Of a DNA stretch of 64,000 bases, positions 55,231-64,000 are shown one piece after another. Made by a program: the position numbers and the translations under genes. How positions within the stretch are numbered: position 1 is the stretch's first letter; every line of letters starts with the position of its first letter. The notes beneath the pieces were generated by a model that was not told the DNA's origin, did not search any database, and was given only the letters and a program-made list of their open reading frames with translations. Source of the DNA: Enterobacteriaceae bacterium 89 (GTDB lineage Bacteria > Pseudomonadota > Gammaproteobacteria > Enterobacterales > Enterobacteriaceae); NCBI GenBank assembly GCA_014156375.1, contig RQJH01000002.1, positions 836,331-900,330 on the forward strand. The letters run 5' to 3'.

Positions 55231-55244
55231 TTGATTTCCGTCAG
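55231..55244 (+). promoter_or_regulatory. Possible FNR site before dcuC
   Basis: TTGATTTCCGTCAG matches the FNR consensus TTGAT-N4-ATCAA at 8 of 10 positions, 100 bases upstream of dcuC. DcuC is induced by FNR in E. coli. The site lies downstream of the TATAAT noted above, so the two cannot belong to one activated promoter. Confidence 0.3.
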
Positions 55245-55343
55245 TAAGCTTTGACCGTTTATTAGGCACATTCCCACACTTCGTTTTTTCGAAAACTTTT
55301 CAGACAGAATTTTCTTTGGGCTGCAGGAAGACAGGAATCCATC

Positions 55344-56729
55344 ATGCTAACGTTGTTTGAGCTCCTTATCGGAGTGGTCGTCATTGTGGGCGTCGCCCGC
55401 TATATCATTAAAGGGTATTCCGCTACCGGCGTGCTGTTCGTCGGTGGTCTGGCGCTGCTGATTGCCAGCGCAGTTATGGGGCATAAAATCCTGCCTGACA
55501 GCGCCAGCAGCACCGGATACTCCGCCACCGATATTGTGGAATATATCAAGATCCTGCTGATGAGCCGCGGTGGCGATCTTGGCATGATGATCATGATGCT
55601 GTGTGGTTTTGCCGCCTATATGACGCATATCGGCGCCAACGACATGGTGGTTAAGCTTGCCTCTAAGCCGCTGCGCTACATCAATTCACCCTATATCCTG
55701 ATGATTGCGGCCTACTTCGTCGCTTGCCTGATGTCGCTTGCGGTCTCCTCCGCCACGGGTCTTGGCGTTCTGCTGATGGCAACGCTGTTCCCGGTGATGG
55801 TTAACGTAGGGATCAGCCGCGGTGCCGCTGCCGCCATCTGTGCCTCTCCGGCGGCTATTATTCTTTCGCCAACCTCTGGCGACGTGGTATTAGCAGCGAA
55901 AGCTGCCGAAATGCCGCTGATTGATTTCGCCTTCAAAACCACGCTGCCTATCTCCATCATTGCCATTATCTGCATGGCAATCGCACACTTCTTCTGGCAG
56001 CGCTATCTCGACAAAAAAGAGAACATTTCCCACGAAATGCTCGATGTCAGCGAAATCACCACCACCGCGCCATCGTTCTACGCCATTCTGCCGTTCACAC
56101 CGATCATCGGGGTGCTGATTTTTGACGGCAAGTGGGGCCCGGAGCTGCACATCATCACCATTCTGGTGATCTGCATGCTGCTGGCCGCTATTCTCGAATT
56201 CTGCCGCGGCTTTAATACCCAGAAGGTCTTCTCAGGCCTCGAAGTGGCTTACCGTGGGATGGCTGATGCCTTCGCAGGCGTAGTGATGCTGCTGGTCGCG
56301 GCTGGCGTCTTTGCTCAGGGCCTCAGCACCATCGGCTTTATCAACAGCCTGATCTCTATCGCCACCTCGTTTGGTTCCGCGAGTATCATCCTGATGCTGG
56401 TTCTGGTGATCCTGACCATGCTGGCAGCGATGACCACCGGTTCCGGTAACGCCCCGTTCTATGCGTTCGTGGAGATGATCCCGAAACTGGCGCACAGCTC
56501 CGGCATTAACCCGGCGTACCTCTCCATCCCTATGCTTCAGGCTTCTAACCTTGGACGTACCATCTCCCCGGTTTCTGGCGTGGTGGTAGCGGTAGCTGGT
56601 ATGGCAAAAATCTCTCCGTTCGAAGTGGTTAAGCGTACGTCAGTGCCGGTTCTGGTCGGGCTGATTGTCGTGATTATCGCCACCGAACTGATGGTCCCTT
56701 CTTCTGCTTCTGCCCTCCTCGGCAAATAA
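55344..56729 (+). CDS. dcuC: Anaerobic C4-dicarboxylate transporter DcuC
   Basis: An inner-membrane carrier, 461 residues as in E. coli, which mainly exports succinate in fermentation. It has about twelve membrane helices (first around 2-22 and 28-47). GYSATGVLFVGG, MMLCGFAAYMTHIGANDMVVKLASKPL and PISPVSGVV-type ISPVSGVVVAVAGMAKISPFEVVKR are family signatures. It stands directly before the citrate lyase operon with which it works: citrate enters by CitT, and the succinate formed leaves by CitT or DcuC. A palindromic stem after the stop separates it from citC. Confidence 0.96.
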   Translation: MLTLFELLIGVVVIVGVARYIIKGYSATGVLFVGGLALLIASAVMGHKILPDSASSTGYSATDIVEYIKILLMSRGGDLGMMIMMLCGFAAYMTHIGANDMVVKLASKPLRYINSPYILMIAAYFVACLMSLAVSSATGLGVLLMATLFPVMVNVGISRGAAAAICASPAAIILSPTSGDVVLAAKAAEMPLIDFAFKTTLPISIIAIICMAIAHFFWQRYLDKKENISHEMLDVSEITTTAPSFYAILPFTPIIGVLIFDGKWGPELHIITILVICMLLAAILEFCRGFNTQKVFSGLEVAYRGMADAFAGVVMLLVAAGVFAQGLSTIGFINSLISIATSFGSASIILMLVLVILTMLAAMTTGSGNAPFYAFVEMIPKLAHSSGINPAYLSIPMLQASNLGRTISPVSGVVVAVAGMAKISPFEVVKRTSVPVLVGLIVVIIATELMVPSSASALLGK

Positions 56730-56734
56730 TTCTC

Positions 56735-56764
56735 AAGCGTGTTTATCTTTAAGATAAGCACGCT
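56735..56764 (+). terminator. Hairpin after dcuC
   Basis: AGCGTGTTTATCTT and AAGATAAGCACGCT form a long, nearly perfect stem, 6 bases past the dcuC stop; ATTATATTCC follows, a weak U-run. Confidence 0.6.
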
Positions 56765-56963
56765 ATTATATTCCCCACCTGAATACATTTAATATTATCT
56801 TAACAATAAATCTTCTTTTCATTTCTTATAAACACCATTAAAACCGCGCCAGCCAAAATAATTATGTGAATCAGTTCAAATACCGGGCTACCAGCACTGA
56901 TTACCATCCCCGTATAAATCAATCAGATGATCCTTCAGTCTGTATTACCGGGAAAAGGGAAAG

Positions 56964-58040
56964 ATGTTTAGCCAGGAGACGTTCACGCGAGTCAGGCGTG
57001 CTGAAAATATAAAGATGGCGGAGGTCACCCAATTTCTTAAGGAAAACGATCTCAGTCTCGATACCAGCGTTGATATTTTTATTACGGTCTCCCGTGACAA
57101 TCGGCTGATTGCCTGCGGGGGAATATCCGGGAATATTATTAAGTGCGTGGCTATAAGCCAGTCTGTACGCGGCGAAGGGTTGGCGCTGAAACTTGCTACC
57201 GAGCTTATCAACCTGGCGTATGAGCGCCACTGCCCGCATCTGTTCATCTACACCAAAACCGAATACGAAGCGTTGTTCCACCAGTGTGGCTTCACCACGC
57301 TGACCTCCGTCCCCGGCATTATGGTGCTGATGGAAAATAGCGCCACTCGTCTGAAGCGCTATGCAAATTCACTGACGGCTTTTCGCCATAGCGGAAAGAA
57401 AATTGGCTGCATCATTATGAATGCCAATCCCTTTACCGAAGGGCACCGTTATTTAATTCAACAGGCCGTAGCGCAATGCGACTGGCTGCATGTTTTTCTG
57501 GTAAAGGAAGACACTTCCCGTTTTCCTTATGAAGATCGCTTTGATTTAGTGCAAAAAGGCACTCAGGGAATACCGAGACTGACGATACATAGGGGCTCGG
57601 AATATATAATCTCGCGCGCCACGTTCCCCTGCTATTTCATAAAAGAACAAAGCGTCATTAACCACTGCTATACCGAAATCGACCTCAAAATATTCCGCCA
57701 GTATCTGGCTCCGGCATTGGGGATCACTCATCGCTTTGTGGGTACCGAACCCTTTTGTACCGTAACCTCACAATACAACCACGACATGCGCTTCTGGCTG
57801 GAAACACCAGACCTCACCACACCCAAAATCAAGCTGATTGAGATCGAGCGCCTCTGCTTTGAGGGCATCCCCATTTCCGCCTCATGGGTTCGCAAACTGC
57901 TGGTTAAAAAAGAGCTGGCAGCCATCGCCCCGCTGGTGCCGAAATCCACGCTCAATTATCTGGCAGACATGCTCAGACAAGCCCCGACGAAAACGCTGTC
58001 TCCAGCCCCCCTTTCCGTCTTAGCCACAGGTGAAAAATGA
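56964..58040 (+). CDS. citC: [Citrate (pro-3S)-lyase] ligase
   Basis: Acetylates the prosthetic group thiol of citrate lyase using acetate and ATP, turning the enzyme on. It has 358 residues (E. coli about 352). The N-terminal third (1-130) is GNAT-like; the C-terminal part is a nucleotidyltransferase with [12 protein letters not shown] (about 153-164, a GxxH-type motif) and [10 protein letters not shown] (about 306-315). AAAAGGGAAAG precedes the ATG. It heads citCDEFXGT; its stop overlaps citD by ATGA. In E. coli the sensor-regulator genes dpiBA lie between citC and dcuC; they are absent here. Confidence 0.95.
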   Translation: MFSQETFTRVRRAENIKMAEVTQFLKENDLSLDTSVDIFITVSRDNRLIACGGISGNIIKCVAISQSVRGEGLALKLATELINLAYERHCPHLFIYTKTEYEALFHQCGFTTLTSVPGIMVLMENSATRLKRYANSLTAFRHSGKKIGCIIMNANPFTEGHRYLIQQAVAQCDWLHVFLVKEDTSRFPYEDRFDLVQKGTQGIPRLTIHRGSEYIISRATFPCYFIKEQSVINHCYTEIDLKIFRQYLAPALGITHRFVGTEPFCTVTSQYNHDMRFWLETPDLTTPKIKLIEIERLCFEGIPISASWVRKLLVKKELAAIAPLVPKSTLNYLADMLRQAPTKTLSPAPLSVLATGEK

Positions 58041-58333
58041 AAATTATCCAGCCCGCCGTTGCGGGAACTCTGGAATCGGGAGACGTGATGATCCGCATCG
58101 CGCCGCTCGATTCGCAGGAAATCGACCTGCAAATCAACAGCAGCGTGGAAAAGCAGTTTGGCGAAGCCATCCGGGCTACGCTGCTGGAAATCCTCGCGCA
58201 TCACAACATTCGCGGCGTTCAGCTCAACGTCGATGACAAAGGCGCGCTCGACTGCGTATTACGTGCCCGTCTGGAAACGCTGTTAGCCCGTGCCAGCGGT
58301 ATTCCTGCCCTGCCCTGGGAGGACCAGCGATGA
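58037..58333 (+). CDS. citD: Citrate lyase gamma subunit (acyl carrier protein)
   Basis: A 98-residue acyl carrier protein bearing the triphosphoribosyl-dephospho-CoA group on Ser14 (GTLESGD). Length and sequence match E. coli CitD closely. It overlaps citC and citE by ATGA at both ends. Confidence 0.97.
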   Translation: MKIIQPAVAGTLESGDVMIRIAPLDSQEIDLQINSSVEKQFGEAIRATLLEILAHHNIRGVQLNVDDKGALDCVLRARLETLLARASGIPALPWEDQR

Positions 58334-59238
58334 TCAGCGACAGCCTGCTTGTACGTAAATCCCGCCTGCGCCGCAGCATGTTATTTGTGCCCGGCGCGAA
58401 TGCCGCGATGGTCAGCAACGCCTTTATTTACCCGGCCGATGCGCTGATGTTCGATCTGGAAGACTCCGTCGCGCTGCGCGAGAAAGACGCGGCCCGGCGC
58501 CTGGTCTATCACGCCTTGCAGCATCCGCTGTACCGCGAGGTGGAAACCATTGTGCGCGTCAATGCGCTGGATTCCGAGTGGGGTATTCACGATCTGGAAG
58601 CGGTGGTTCGCGGAGGAGCGGATATTGTTCGCCTGCCAAAAACCGACACTGCTCAGGATGTTATCGATATCGAAAACGAGATCCTGCGAATTGAACGGGC
58701 CTGTGGCCGGGAGCCTGGCAGCACAGGACTGCTTGCCGCCATCGAATCCGCAATGGGGATAACCCAGGCCGTTGCCATTGCCAATGCATCACCGCGCCTG
58801 ATTGGTATTGCACTTGGCGCAGAAGACTATGTGCGTAATCTGCGCACCGAACGCTCTGCTGAAGGCACTGAATTACTGTTTGCACGCTGCTCCATTTTGC
58901 AGGCCGCACGTTCAGCGGGGATCCAGGCCTTTGACACGGTCTATTCCGATGCCAACAACGAAGCCGGATTCCTGCATGAAGCCGCCCACATCAAGCAGCT
59001 TGGCTTTGACGGTAAATCACTCATCAACCCACGCCAGATAGATCTGCTGCACAACCTGTATGCCCCGACCCGCGATGAGGTCACGCGTGCGCAGCTGATC
59101 GTTGAGGCCGCCGAAAGTGCCGCCAGCGAAGGCCGTGGCGTGGTGTCTCTTAACGGAAAAATGGTCGACAGCCCGATTATCGAACGTGCGCGGCTGGTCC
59201 TTTCCCGCGCCGCGCTGTCTGGCGTAAGGGAGGAATAA
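58330..59238 (+). CDS. citE: Citrate lyase beta subunit (citryl-ACP lyase)
   Basis: Splits citryl-ACP to oxaloacetate and acetyl-ACP. It has 302 residues, a TIM barrel of the HpcH/CitE family. [13 protein letters not shown] starts the barrel; Mg-binding acidic residues lie in [19 protein letters not shown] (Glu) and GAEDYV (Asp); [10 protein letters not shown] is the CoA-side segment. The ATG overlaps the citD stop. Confidence 0.97.
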   Translation: MISDSLLVRKSRLRRSMLFVPGANAAMVSNAFIYPADALMFDLEDSVALREKDAARRLVYHALQHPLYREVETIVRVNALDSEWGIHDLEAVVRGGADIVRLPKTDTAQDVIDIENEILRIERACGREPGSTGLLAAIESAMGITQAVAIANASPRLIGIALGAEDYVRNLRTERSAEGTELLFARCSILQAARSAGIQAFDTVYSDANNEAGFLHEAAHIKQLGFDGKSLINPRQIDLLHNLYAPTRDEVTRAQLIVEAAESAASEGRGVVSLNGKMVDSPIIERARLVLSRAALSGVREE

Positions 59239-59241
59239 ACC

Positions 59242-60666
59242 ATGACGCTAAAATCACATCAGCAAAAAATGTGCGCCGGGCTTGAAGAAGCGGTTCGCCG
59301 TTCAGGTTTGCGCGACGGCATGACCGTGTCGTTTCACCACGCTTATCGCGGCGGCGATTTGACGCTTAATCTGGTGATGGAAACTATCGCCGGAATGGGT
59401 TTTAAAAATCTGACGCTGGCCTCAAGCTCGCTAAGTGATTGCCACGCCCCGCTTATCGGGCATATCCGCAGCGGCGTCGTCAGCCGGATTTACACCTCAG
59501 GTTTACGTGGACCGCTGGCAGACGAAATTTCACGCGGCCTGCTGGCTGAACCCGTGCAGATCCACTCGCATGGCGGACGCGTGCATTTGATCCAAAGCGG
59601 CGAGCTGCAGATTGACGTCGCTTTTCTGGGCGTGCCTGCGTGTGATGATTTCGGTAACGCCAATGGCTACAGCGGCAAAGCATGCTGCGGTTCACTGGGT
59701 TACGCTCAGGTCGATGCTGAATACGCAGGTTGCGTCGTTTTACTGACCGAAGAAATCGTCGCCTATCCGCACCATAAAGCCAGCATCGGCCAGGATCGGG
59801 TCGATTTGATCGTGCAGGTCGAACACGTTGGCGATGCCGGAAAAATTGGCGCAGATGCCACCCGAATGACCACCAATCCCCGGGAGCTGCTGATTGCCCG
59901 CAGCGCCGCAGAGGTGATCGTCAACTCCGGCTATTTTGAGGAAGGATTTTCACTGCAAACGGGAACGGGGGGCGCCTCGCTTGCCGTCACCCGCTTTCTG
60001 GAAGACAAAATGCGCAGCCGGAATATTCACGCCAGCTTCGCCCTCGGCGGGATCACCGCCACGATTGTCGATCTGCACGAAAAAGGTCTGATCCACAAAC
60101 TGCTGGACGTCCAAAGCTTTGACGGCGTGGCCGCTGCCTCTCTGGCGCGTAATTCAGGCCACCTGGAGATCAGCGCCAACCAGTACGCCAACCCAGGCTC
60201 GAAAGGCGCATCGGTCGATCGCCTCGACGTGGTGGTACTGAGCGCCCTCGAAGTCGACACCGGGTTTAACGTCAACGTGCTCACTGGTTCAGACGGTATG
60301 CTGCGCGGTGCATCCGGCGGCCACTGCGACACCGCAGCCGCGGCAAAACTGGCCATCATCGTCGCCCCTCTGGTTCGCGGGCGGATCCCAACGCTCGTCG
60401 ATAACGTGCTCACCTGCGTGACGCCAGGCTCAAGCGTCGACATTCTGGTTACCGATCACGGCATTGCCGTCAATCCAGCCCGCCCGGAGCTTGCTGAGCG
60501 TCTGAAACAGGCCGGGATGAAAGTCGTTTCTATGGAGTGGCTGCGTGAAAGAGCCCTGCAGCTTACCGGCCAGCCGCAGGCCATTGGCTTCCACGAGCGC
60601 GTGGTGGCCGTGGTTCGCTATCGGGATGGTTCCGTCATCGACGTTGTCCATCAGGTGAGGGAATAA
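59242..60666 (+). CDS. citF: Citrate lyase alpha subunit (citrate:acetyl-ACP transferase)
   Basis: Exchanges acetyl for citrate on the carrier protein. The body matches E. coli CitF throughout (SFHHAYRGGDLTLNLVM, SSLSDCHAPL, SHGGRVHLIQSGEL, TGTGGASLAVTRFLEDKMRSR, ANQYANPGSKGASVDRLDVVVLSALEVD). It has only 474 residues against about 510 in E. coli: some 36 residues of the N-terminal extension before CAGLEEAVRRSGLRDG are gone, while the start codons (ATG ACG) and GGAGG ribosome site, 8 bases upstream, remain. The gene starts 3 bases after citE, so no longer start exists in frame. Confidence 0.95.
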   Translation: MTLKSHQQKMCAGLEEAVRRSGLRDGMTVSFHHAYRGGDLTLNLVMETIAGMGFKNLTLASSSLSDCHAPLIGHIRSGVVSRIYTSGLRGPLADEISRGLLAEPVQIHSHGGRVHLIQSGELQIDVAFLGVPACDDFGNANGYSGKACCGSLGYAQVDAEYAGCVVLLTEEIVAYPHHKASIGQDRVDLIVQVEHVGDAGKIGADATRMTTNPRELLIARSAAEVIVNSGYFEEGFSLQTGTGGASLAVTRFLEDKMRSRNIHASFALGGITATIVDLHEKGLIHKLLDVQSFDGVAAASLARNSGHLEISANQYANPGSKGASVDRLDVVVLSALEVDTGFNVNVLTGSDGMLRGASGGHCDTAAAAKLAIIVAPLVRGRIPTLVDNVLTCVTPGSSVDILVTDHGIAVNPARPELAERLKQAGMKVVSMEWLRERALQLTGQPQAIGFHERVVAVVRYRDGSVIDVVHQVRE

Positions 60667-60669
60667 GCA

Positions 60670-61218
60670 ATGCGCCTTGATCCTGACCACGCCACAGACT
60701 CACCGATTACGCTGAGCAGTCTGCTTGCCAGCCGTGATGCACGCCAGCGTCGCCAGCAGGACTGGATAGCCCGTCATTGCACGGCGCTGATCTCTTTTAC
60801 CATTGTGGCTCCGGGAGCCGTAAAAGACAGCCAGCTGACCCGGCGTATTTTTAATCATGGGGTAAGCGCATGGCAGGATCTGGCGCAGAAATCTGGCTGG
60901 ATAATCAGGGAAAAACAGATGTTCGTCGCTGATGGCGGGCCAGAGGCCTTTTTTGCCATCGAAGCCCCGGCGGCAGAGCTGAAACAGGCGGCTATCCGGC
61001 TTGAACATCAGCATCCTTTAGGTCGCCTTTGGGATATTGACGTCCTGACGCCGGAGGGTGAAATCCTCTCCCGCCGTCATTTCGCGTTGCCCGTGCGCCG
61101 CTGCCTGCTGTGTGAGCAAAGTGCTGCCGCCTGCGCGCGGGGCAGACGACACCCTCTCGCAGATCTGCTTGCCAGAATGGAGGGCCTGCTGGATGACGCC
61201 GATGCCCGTCTTCGCTGA
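60670..61218 (+). CDS. citX: Apo-citrate lyase phosphoribosyl-dephospho-CoA transferase
   Basis: Transfers the CoA-derived prosthetic group made by CitG to Ser14 of CitD. It has 182 residues. [12 protein letters not shown] (about 116-127, the nucleotidyltransferase Asp pair) and the late [20 protein letters not shown] cysteine/arginine motif mark the family. It starts 3 bases after citF and overlaps the start of citG by 26 bases in another frame. Unlike E. coli K-12 some enterics fuse CitX and CitG; here they are separate. Confidence 0.95.
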   Translation: MRLDPDHATDSPITLSSLLASRDARQRRQQDWIARHCTALISFTIVAPGAVKDSQLTRRIFNHGVSAWQDLAQKSGWIIREKQMFVADGGPEAFFAIEAPAAELKQAAIRLEHQHPLGRLWDIDVLTPEGEILSRRHFALPVRRCLLCEQSAAACARGRRHPLADLLARMEGLLDDADARLR

Positions 61219-62092
61219 AAATCGCCTCACATCCTCGCTGATCCAAGGCTGGAGTGAGCTGGCGTGGCGCGCGATGCTGACGGAGGTCAACCTGTCGCCC
61301 AAGCCTGGTCTGGTCGACAGAGTTAACACCGGGGCGCACAAAGATATGTCGCTGATCGACTTTCAGCGCAGCGCGCTGGCTATCCGGCAATGGCTTCCTG
61401 ATTTTATTGAACACGGTGCTGCCAGTGCGCATCTTCCATCAGCGGAGATCCTGGCTGGAGCCCGTTCAATCGGACTTCTTTGTGAAGAGGCAATGTTTCG
61501 CGCCACCGCCGGTGTAAATACCCATAAAGGCAGCATTTTCTCTTTGGGACTGATTTGCACAGCGCTGGGCCGCCTCCAGCAGCTGGATTTACCCATTACC
61601 GCTGCCAGCCTCTGCGCCAGCGTTTCCGCATTCTGTCAGGGGATCACCGCCCGTGAGCTTGAGCAAAATAATCCCTCACAAACCGCCGGCCAGCGCCTGT
61701 TTCACCAGCTTGGCTTAACCGGTGCGCGGGGCGAAGCGGAGGCCGGTTATCCATTGGTGATCAATCATGCCCTTCCCCACTATCAGCAACTGCTGGCGCA
61801 AGGAAGAGATCCAGAACTGGCGCTCCTCGATACCCTTTTGCTGCTGATGGCGCGTAATGGCGACACCAACGTCGCTTCACGCGGCGGCGCCGAAGGTCTG
61901 CTTTGGCTGCAAACACGGGCCAAAGCATTGCTGCACAGCGGCGGGATCCGCACAGCCGACGATCTGCCCTCACTTATTCACTTCGATAACCAGTGTATTG
62001 AACGCAATCTCAGCCCCGGCGGCAGCGCCGACCTGCTGATTGTCACCTGGTTTTTAGCGCATTTATCTCACGTCAGCTTTCACCTTTTATGA
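61193..62092 (+). CDS. citG: Triphosphoribosyl-dephospho-CoA synthase
   Basis: Makes the citrate lyase prosthetic-group precursor from ATP and dephospho-CoA. It has 299 residues (E. coli 292). [20 protein letters not shown] (about 30-49), [17 protein letters not shown] (about 104-120), [11 protein letters not shown] and [10 protein letters not shown] are family hallmarks. ATG at 61193 is 8 bases after GGAGGG, inside the end of citX; an ATG at 61202 is also possible. Confidence 0.93.
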   Translation: MTPMPVFAENRLTSSLIQGWSELAWRAMLTEVNLSPKPGLVDRVNTGAHKDMSLIDFQRSALAIRQWLPDFIEHGAASAHLPSAEILAGARSIGLLCEEAMFRATAGVNTHKGSIFSLGLICTALGRLQQLDLPITAASLCASVSAFCQGITARELEQNNPSQTAGQRLFHQLGLTGARGEAEAGYPLVINHALPHYQQLLAQGRDPELALLDTLLLLMARNGDTNVASRGGAEGLLWLQTRAKALLHSGGIRTADDLPSLIHFDNQCIERNLSPGGSADLLIVTWFLAHLSHVSFHLL

Positions 62093-62109
62093 GTTTCGGA
62101 GAGTCACTC

Positions 62110-63573
62110 ATGTCACTAACTAAAGCGAACATATGGAAGTTACTGGCCCCCCTAATCACGATGGGCGTGCTGTTTTTGATCCCGGTTCCTGACGGCATGC
62201 CGCCGCAGGCCTGGCACTACTTCGCCGTCTTTGTGGCGATGATTGTCGGGATGATCCTTGAACCCATTCCCGCCACCGCTATCAGCTTTATCGCGGTAAC
62301 CATTTGCGTGATCGGCAGTCACTATCTGCTGTTCGATGCGACCGAGCTTGCCGATCCCAAATTTGACGCCGGTAAGCAGGCGTTAAAATGGGGGCTGGCG
62401 GGCTTCTCCAGCACCACGGTCTGGCTGGTGTTTGGCGCATTTATCTTCGCGCTGGGATATGAAGTGACCGGATTAGGCCGACGTATTGCGCTGTTTCTGG
62501 TGAAGTTTATGGGTAAAAGAACGCTGACGCTGGGGTACGCGATCGTCATCATCGATATCCTGCTGGCACCGTTTACCCCATCCAACACCGCCCGTACTGG
62601 CGGAACGGTTTTCCCGGTTATCAAAAACCTGCCGCCGCTATTTAAATCGTTTCCCAACGAGCCTTCATCACGCCGGATCGGCGGCTATCTGATGTGGATG
62701 ATGGTGATCAGTACCAGCCTTAGCTCCTCCATGTTTGTTACCGGTGCCGCGCCAAACGTGCTGGGACTGGAATTCGTCAATAAAATTGCCGGGATCCAAA
62801 TTAGCTGGCTGCAGTGGTTTCTCGGCTTTTTACCGGTCGGGATTATTCTGCTGATCGTCGCCCCTTGGCTCTCTTACGTGCTGTACAAACCCGAAGTCAC
62901 CCACAGCGCCGAAGTGGCAAGCTGGGCCGGGGACGAGCTCAAAACCATGGGGCCACTGAGCCGCAAAGAGCTGACGCTGATTGCTCTGGTGCTGCTGAGC
63001 CTCGGCCTATGGGTTTTCGGCGGTGAACATATCGATGCGACTGCGGTTGGCCTGCTGGCCGTTTCGCTAATGCTGGCGCTGCACGTTGTCCCCTGGAAAG
63101 AGATCACCCGCTACAACAGCGCGTGGAATACGCTGGTTAACCTCTCCACGCTGGTGGTGATGGCCAACGGACTGACTCGTTCGGGCTTTATTAACTGGTT
63201 TGCCACCACCATGAGTACGCATCTGGAAGGCTTTTCCCCCAATGCCACGGTGATTGTGCTCGTACTGGTGTTCTATTTTGCCCACTACCTGTTTGCCAGC
63301 CTCTCCGCGCATACGGCCACGATGCTGCCGGTCATTCTGGCAGTCGGAAAAGGCATTCCAGGTGTGCCAATGGAGCAGCTTTGCCTGCTGCTGGTGTTGT
63401 CCATTGGGATCATGGGCTGTCTGACGCCTTACGCCACCGGACCTGGGGTGATTATTTACGGCTGCGGTTACGTGAAATCGAAAGACTACTGGCGGCTCGG
63501 CGCTATCTTCGGGGTTATCTATATCTCGATGCTTCTGCTGGTAGGCTGGCCGCTGCTGGCGCTGTGGTACTGA
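62110..63573 (+). CDS. citT: Citrate:succinate antiporter CitT
   Basis: Brings citrate in against succinate under anaerobic conditions. It is a DASS-family inner-membrane carrier of 487 residues, nearly identical in layout to E. coli CitT, with about eleven helices. APFTPSNTARTGGTVFPVI (substrate/Na motif SNTA-R) and the matching later TPYATGPGVIIYG are clear. I took the ATG at 62110 behind GGAGAG. It ends the citrate operon; a terminator follows. Confidence 0.97.
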   Translation: MSLTKANIWKLLAPLITMGVLFLIPVPDGMPPQAWHYFAVFVAMIVGMILEPIPATAISFIAVTICVIGSHYLLFDATELADPKFDAGKQALKWGLAGFSSTTVWLVFGAFIFALGYEVTGLGRRIALFLVKFMGKRTLTLGYAIVIIDILLAPFTPSNTARTGGTVFPVIKNLPPLFKSFPNEPSSRRIGGYLMWMMVISTSLSSSMFVTGAAPNVLGLEFVNKIAGIQISWLQWFLGFLPVGIILLIVAPWLSYVLYKPEVTHSAEVASWAGDELKTMGPLSRKELTLIALVLLSLGLWVFGGEHIDATAVGLLAVSLMLALHVVPWKEITRYNSAWNTLVNLSTLVVMANGLTRSGFINWFATTMSTHLEGFSPNATVIVLVLVFYFAHYLFASLSAHTATMLPVILAVGKGIPGVPMEQLCLLLVLSIGIMGCLTPYATGPGVIIYGCGYVKSKDYWRLGAIFGVIYISMLLLVGWPLLALWY

Positions 63574-63600
63574 TCTTTCACTAAATTTGCATTAAATCTT

Positions 63601-63631
63601 GCCGGACGGCTCACCCCGTCTGGCTCTTTTT
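63601..63631 (+). terminator. Terminator of the citrate operon
   Basis: GCCGGACGG pairs with CCGTCTGGC (one G-U) around CTCACC, followed by TCTTTTTAT, 27 bases past the citT stop. Confidence 0.85.
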
Positions 63632-63678
63632 ATGCTTAAATAGCCTACATTCCTCATTTCAATAAGTTTCAGACCAAC

Positions 63679-64000
63679 ATGAAAGCTCAGTGGCGTTATT
63701 TATCCCTGCTCGCGGCCTCTTTGCTGCCCGTGACCAGCGTCCATGCCGATCCTCTCGCGGCAACAAAATACGGCGATTTTGACAGCTACGTGCTGGCGCT
63801 CTCCTGGCAGACGGGTTTTTGCCAGAGCATGCAGGAGCGCAACCGCAACGAGCCTGAAGAGTGCCGTCTGCAAAAAGAAGAGAAGGATAAAGAGAATTAC
63901 CTGACCGTTCATGGTCTGTGGCCTTCGCTGCCTAAATCCATTGCCGCACGCGGCGTCGACGACCGACGCTGGATGCGCTACGGCTGTGCCACCCGTCCGG
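63679..64000 (+). CDS. rna: Ribonuclease I (partial, 5' part)
   Basis: Periplasmic RNase of the T2 family that degrades RNA without base preference. Only about 107 codons are in the window. A signal peptide ends after SVHA (near residue 23). YVLALSWQTGFCQ (about 40-52) and the first catalytic motif LTVHGLWPS (about 75-83, His in HGLWP) are seen. It follows the cit operon, as in E. coli. Confidence 0.95.
   Translation, partial: MKAQWRYLSLLAASLLPVTSVHADPLAATKYGDFDSYVLALSWQTGFCQSMQERNRNEPEECRLQKEEKDKENYLTVHGLWPSLPKSIAARGVDDRRWMRYGCATRP

Noticed and set aside
56865-56880. CRP site before citC (TGTGAATCAGTTCAAA)
   Set aside because: The left half is perfect but the right half matches only 3 of 5; kept as a note, not as a feature.

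Overview
The window is a chromosomal segment of an enteric bacterium. Almost every gene is a close match to the Escherichia coli pgm-seqA-fur-nag-leuS-dacA-lipA-dcuC-cit-rna stretch, in nearly the same order. Differences from E. coli point to a relative such as Enterobacter, Lelliottia or Leclercia: an extra operon between glnS and nagE, a third tRNA-Gln(CTG), a spore-coat-U pilin gene beside pgm, and no cobC, dpiBA or rihA-to-ybeQ block where E. coli has them. The genus is inference; the family is well supported. No insertion sequence, prophage, integrase or CRISPR array was seen.

Layout. 1-6.4 kb: a chaperone-usher (spore coat U) subunit gene, then pgm, seqA, ybfF, ybfE, fldA, a short leader ORF (uof-like) and fur. 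6.0-9.9 kb: chitoporin genes chiP-chiQ and glnS. 10.0-15.6 kb: an accessory catabolic island with an MFS transporter, a formaldehyde-activating-enzyme (Fae) family protein, an aldo/keto reductase and a succinate-semialdehyde-type dehydrogenase in one tight operon, with a divergent LysR regulator. 15.6-24.0 kb: the GlcNAc regulon nagE / nagBACD, then asnB. 24.2-25.0 kb: eight tRNA genes under one strong promoter. 25.1-32.6 kb: an orphan membrane protein, ubiF, and miaB-phoL-ybeY-corC-lnt. 32.6-36.9 kb: the glutamate/aspartate ABC transporter gltIJKL with a sigma-54 promoter, a GcvB-type C/A-rich leader and an SroC-like RNA, then ybeL. 37.1-49.7 kb: leuS-lptE-holA-nadD, rsfS-rlmH-mrdA-mrdB-rlpA-dacA, ybeD and lipB. 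50-55 kb: ybeF, lipA, tatE, ybeM, crcB, cspE, pagP. 55.3-64 kb: dcuC, the citrate lyase operon citCDEFXG-citT, and the start of rna.

How the parts work together. Chitoporin imports chitooligosaccharides, NagE imports and phosphorylates GlcNAc, and NagA/NagB convert it to fructose-6-phosphate. NagC-like operators lie before both chiP and nagE/nagB, so one repressor would join the two loci. CitT brings in citrate for succinate, citrate lyase (CitDEF, matured by CitC, CitX and CitG) cleaves it, and DcuC exports succinate; together they make an anaerobic citrate module. The mrdA-mrdB-rlpA-dacA block builds and trims peptidoglycan for rod shape.

The least explained locus is the Fae operon. Fae normally condenses formaldehyde with tetrahydromethanopterin, a cofactor not known in enterics, so this copy probably has a different substrate or role.
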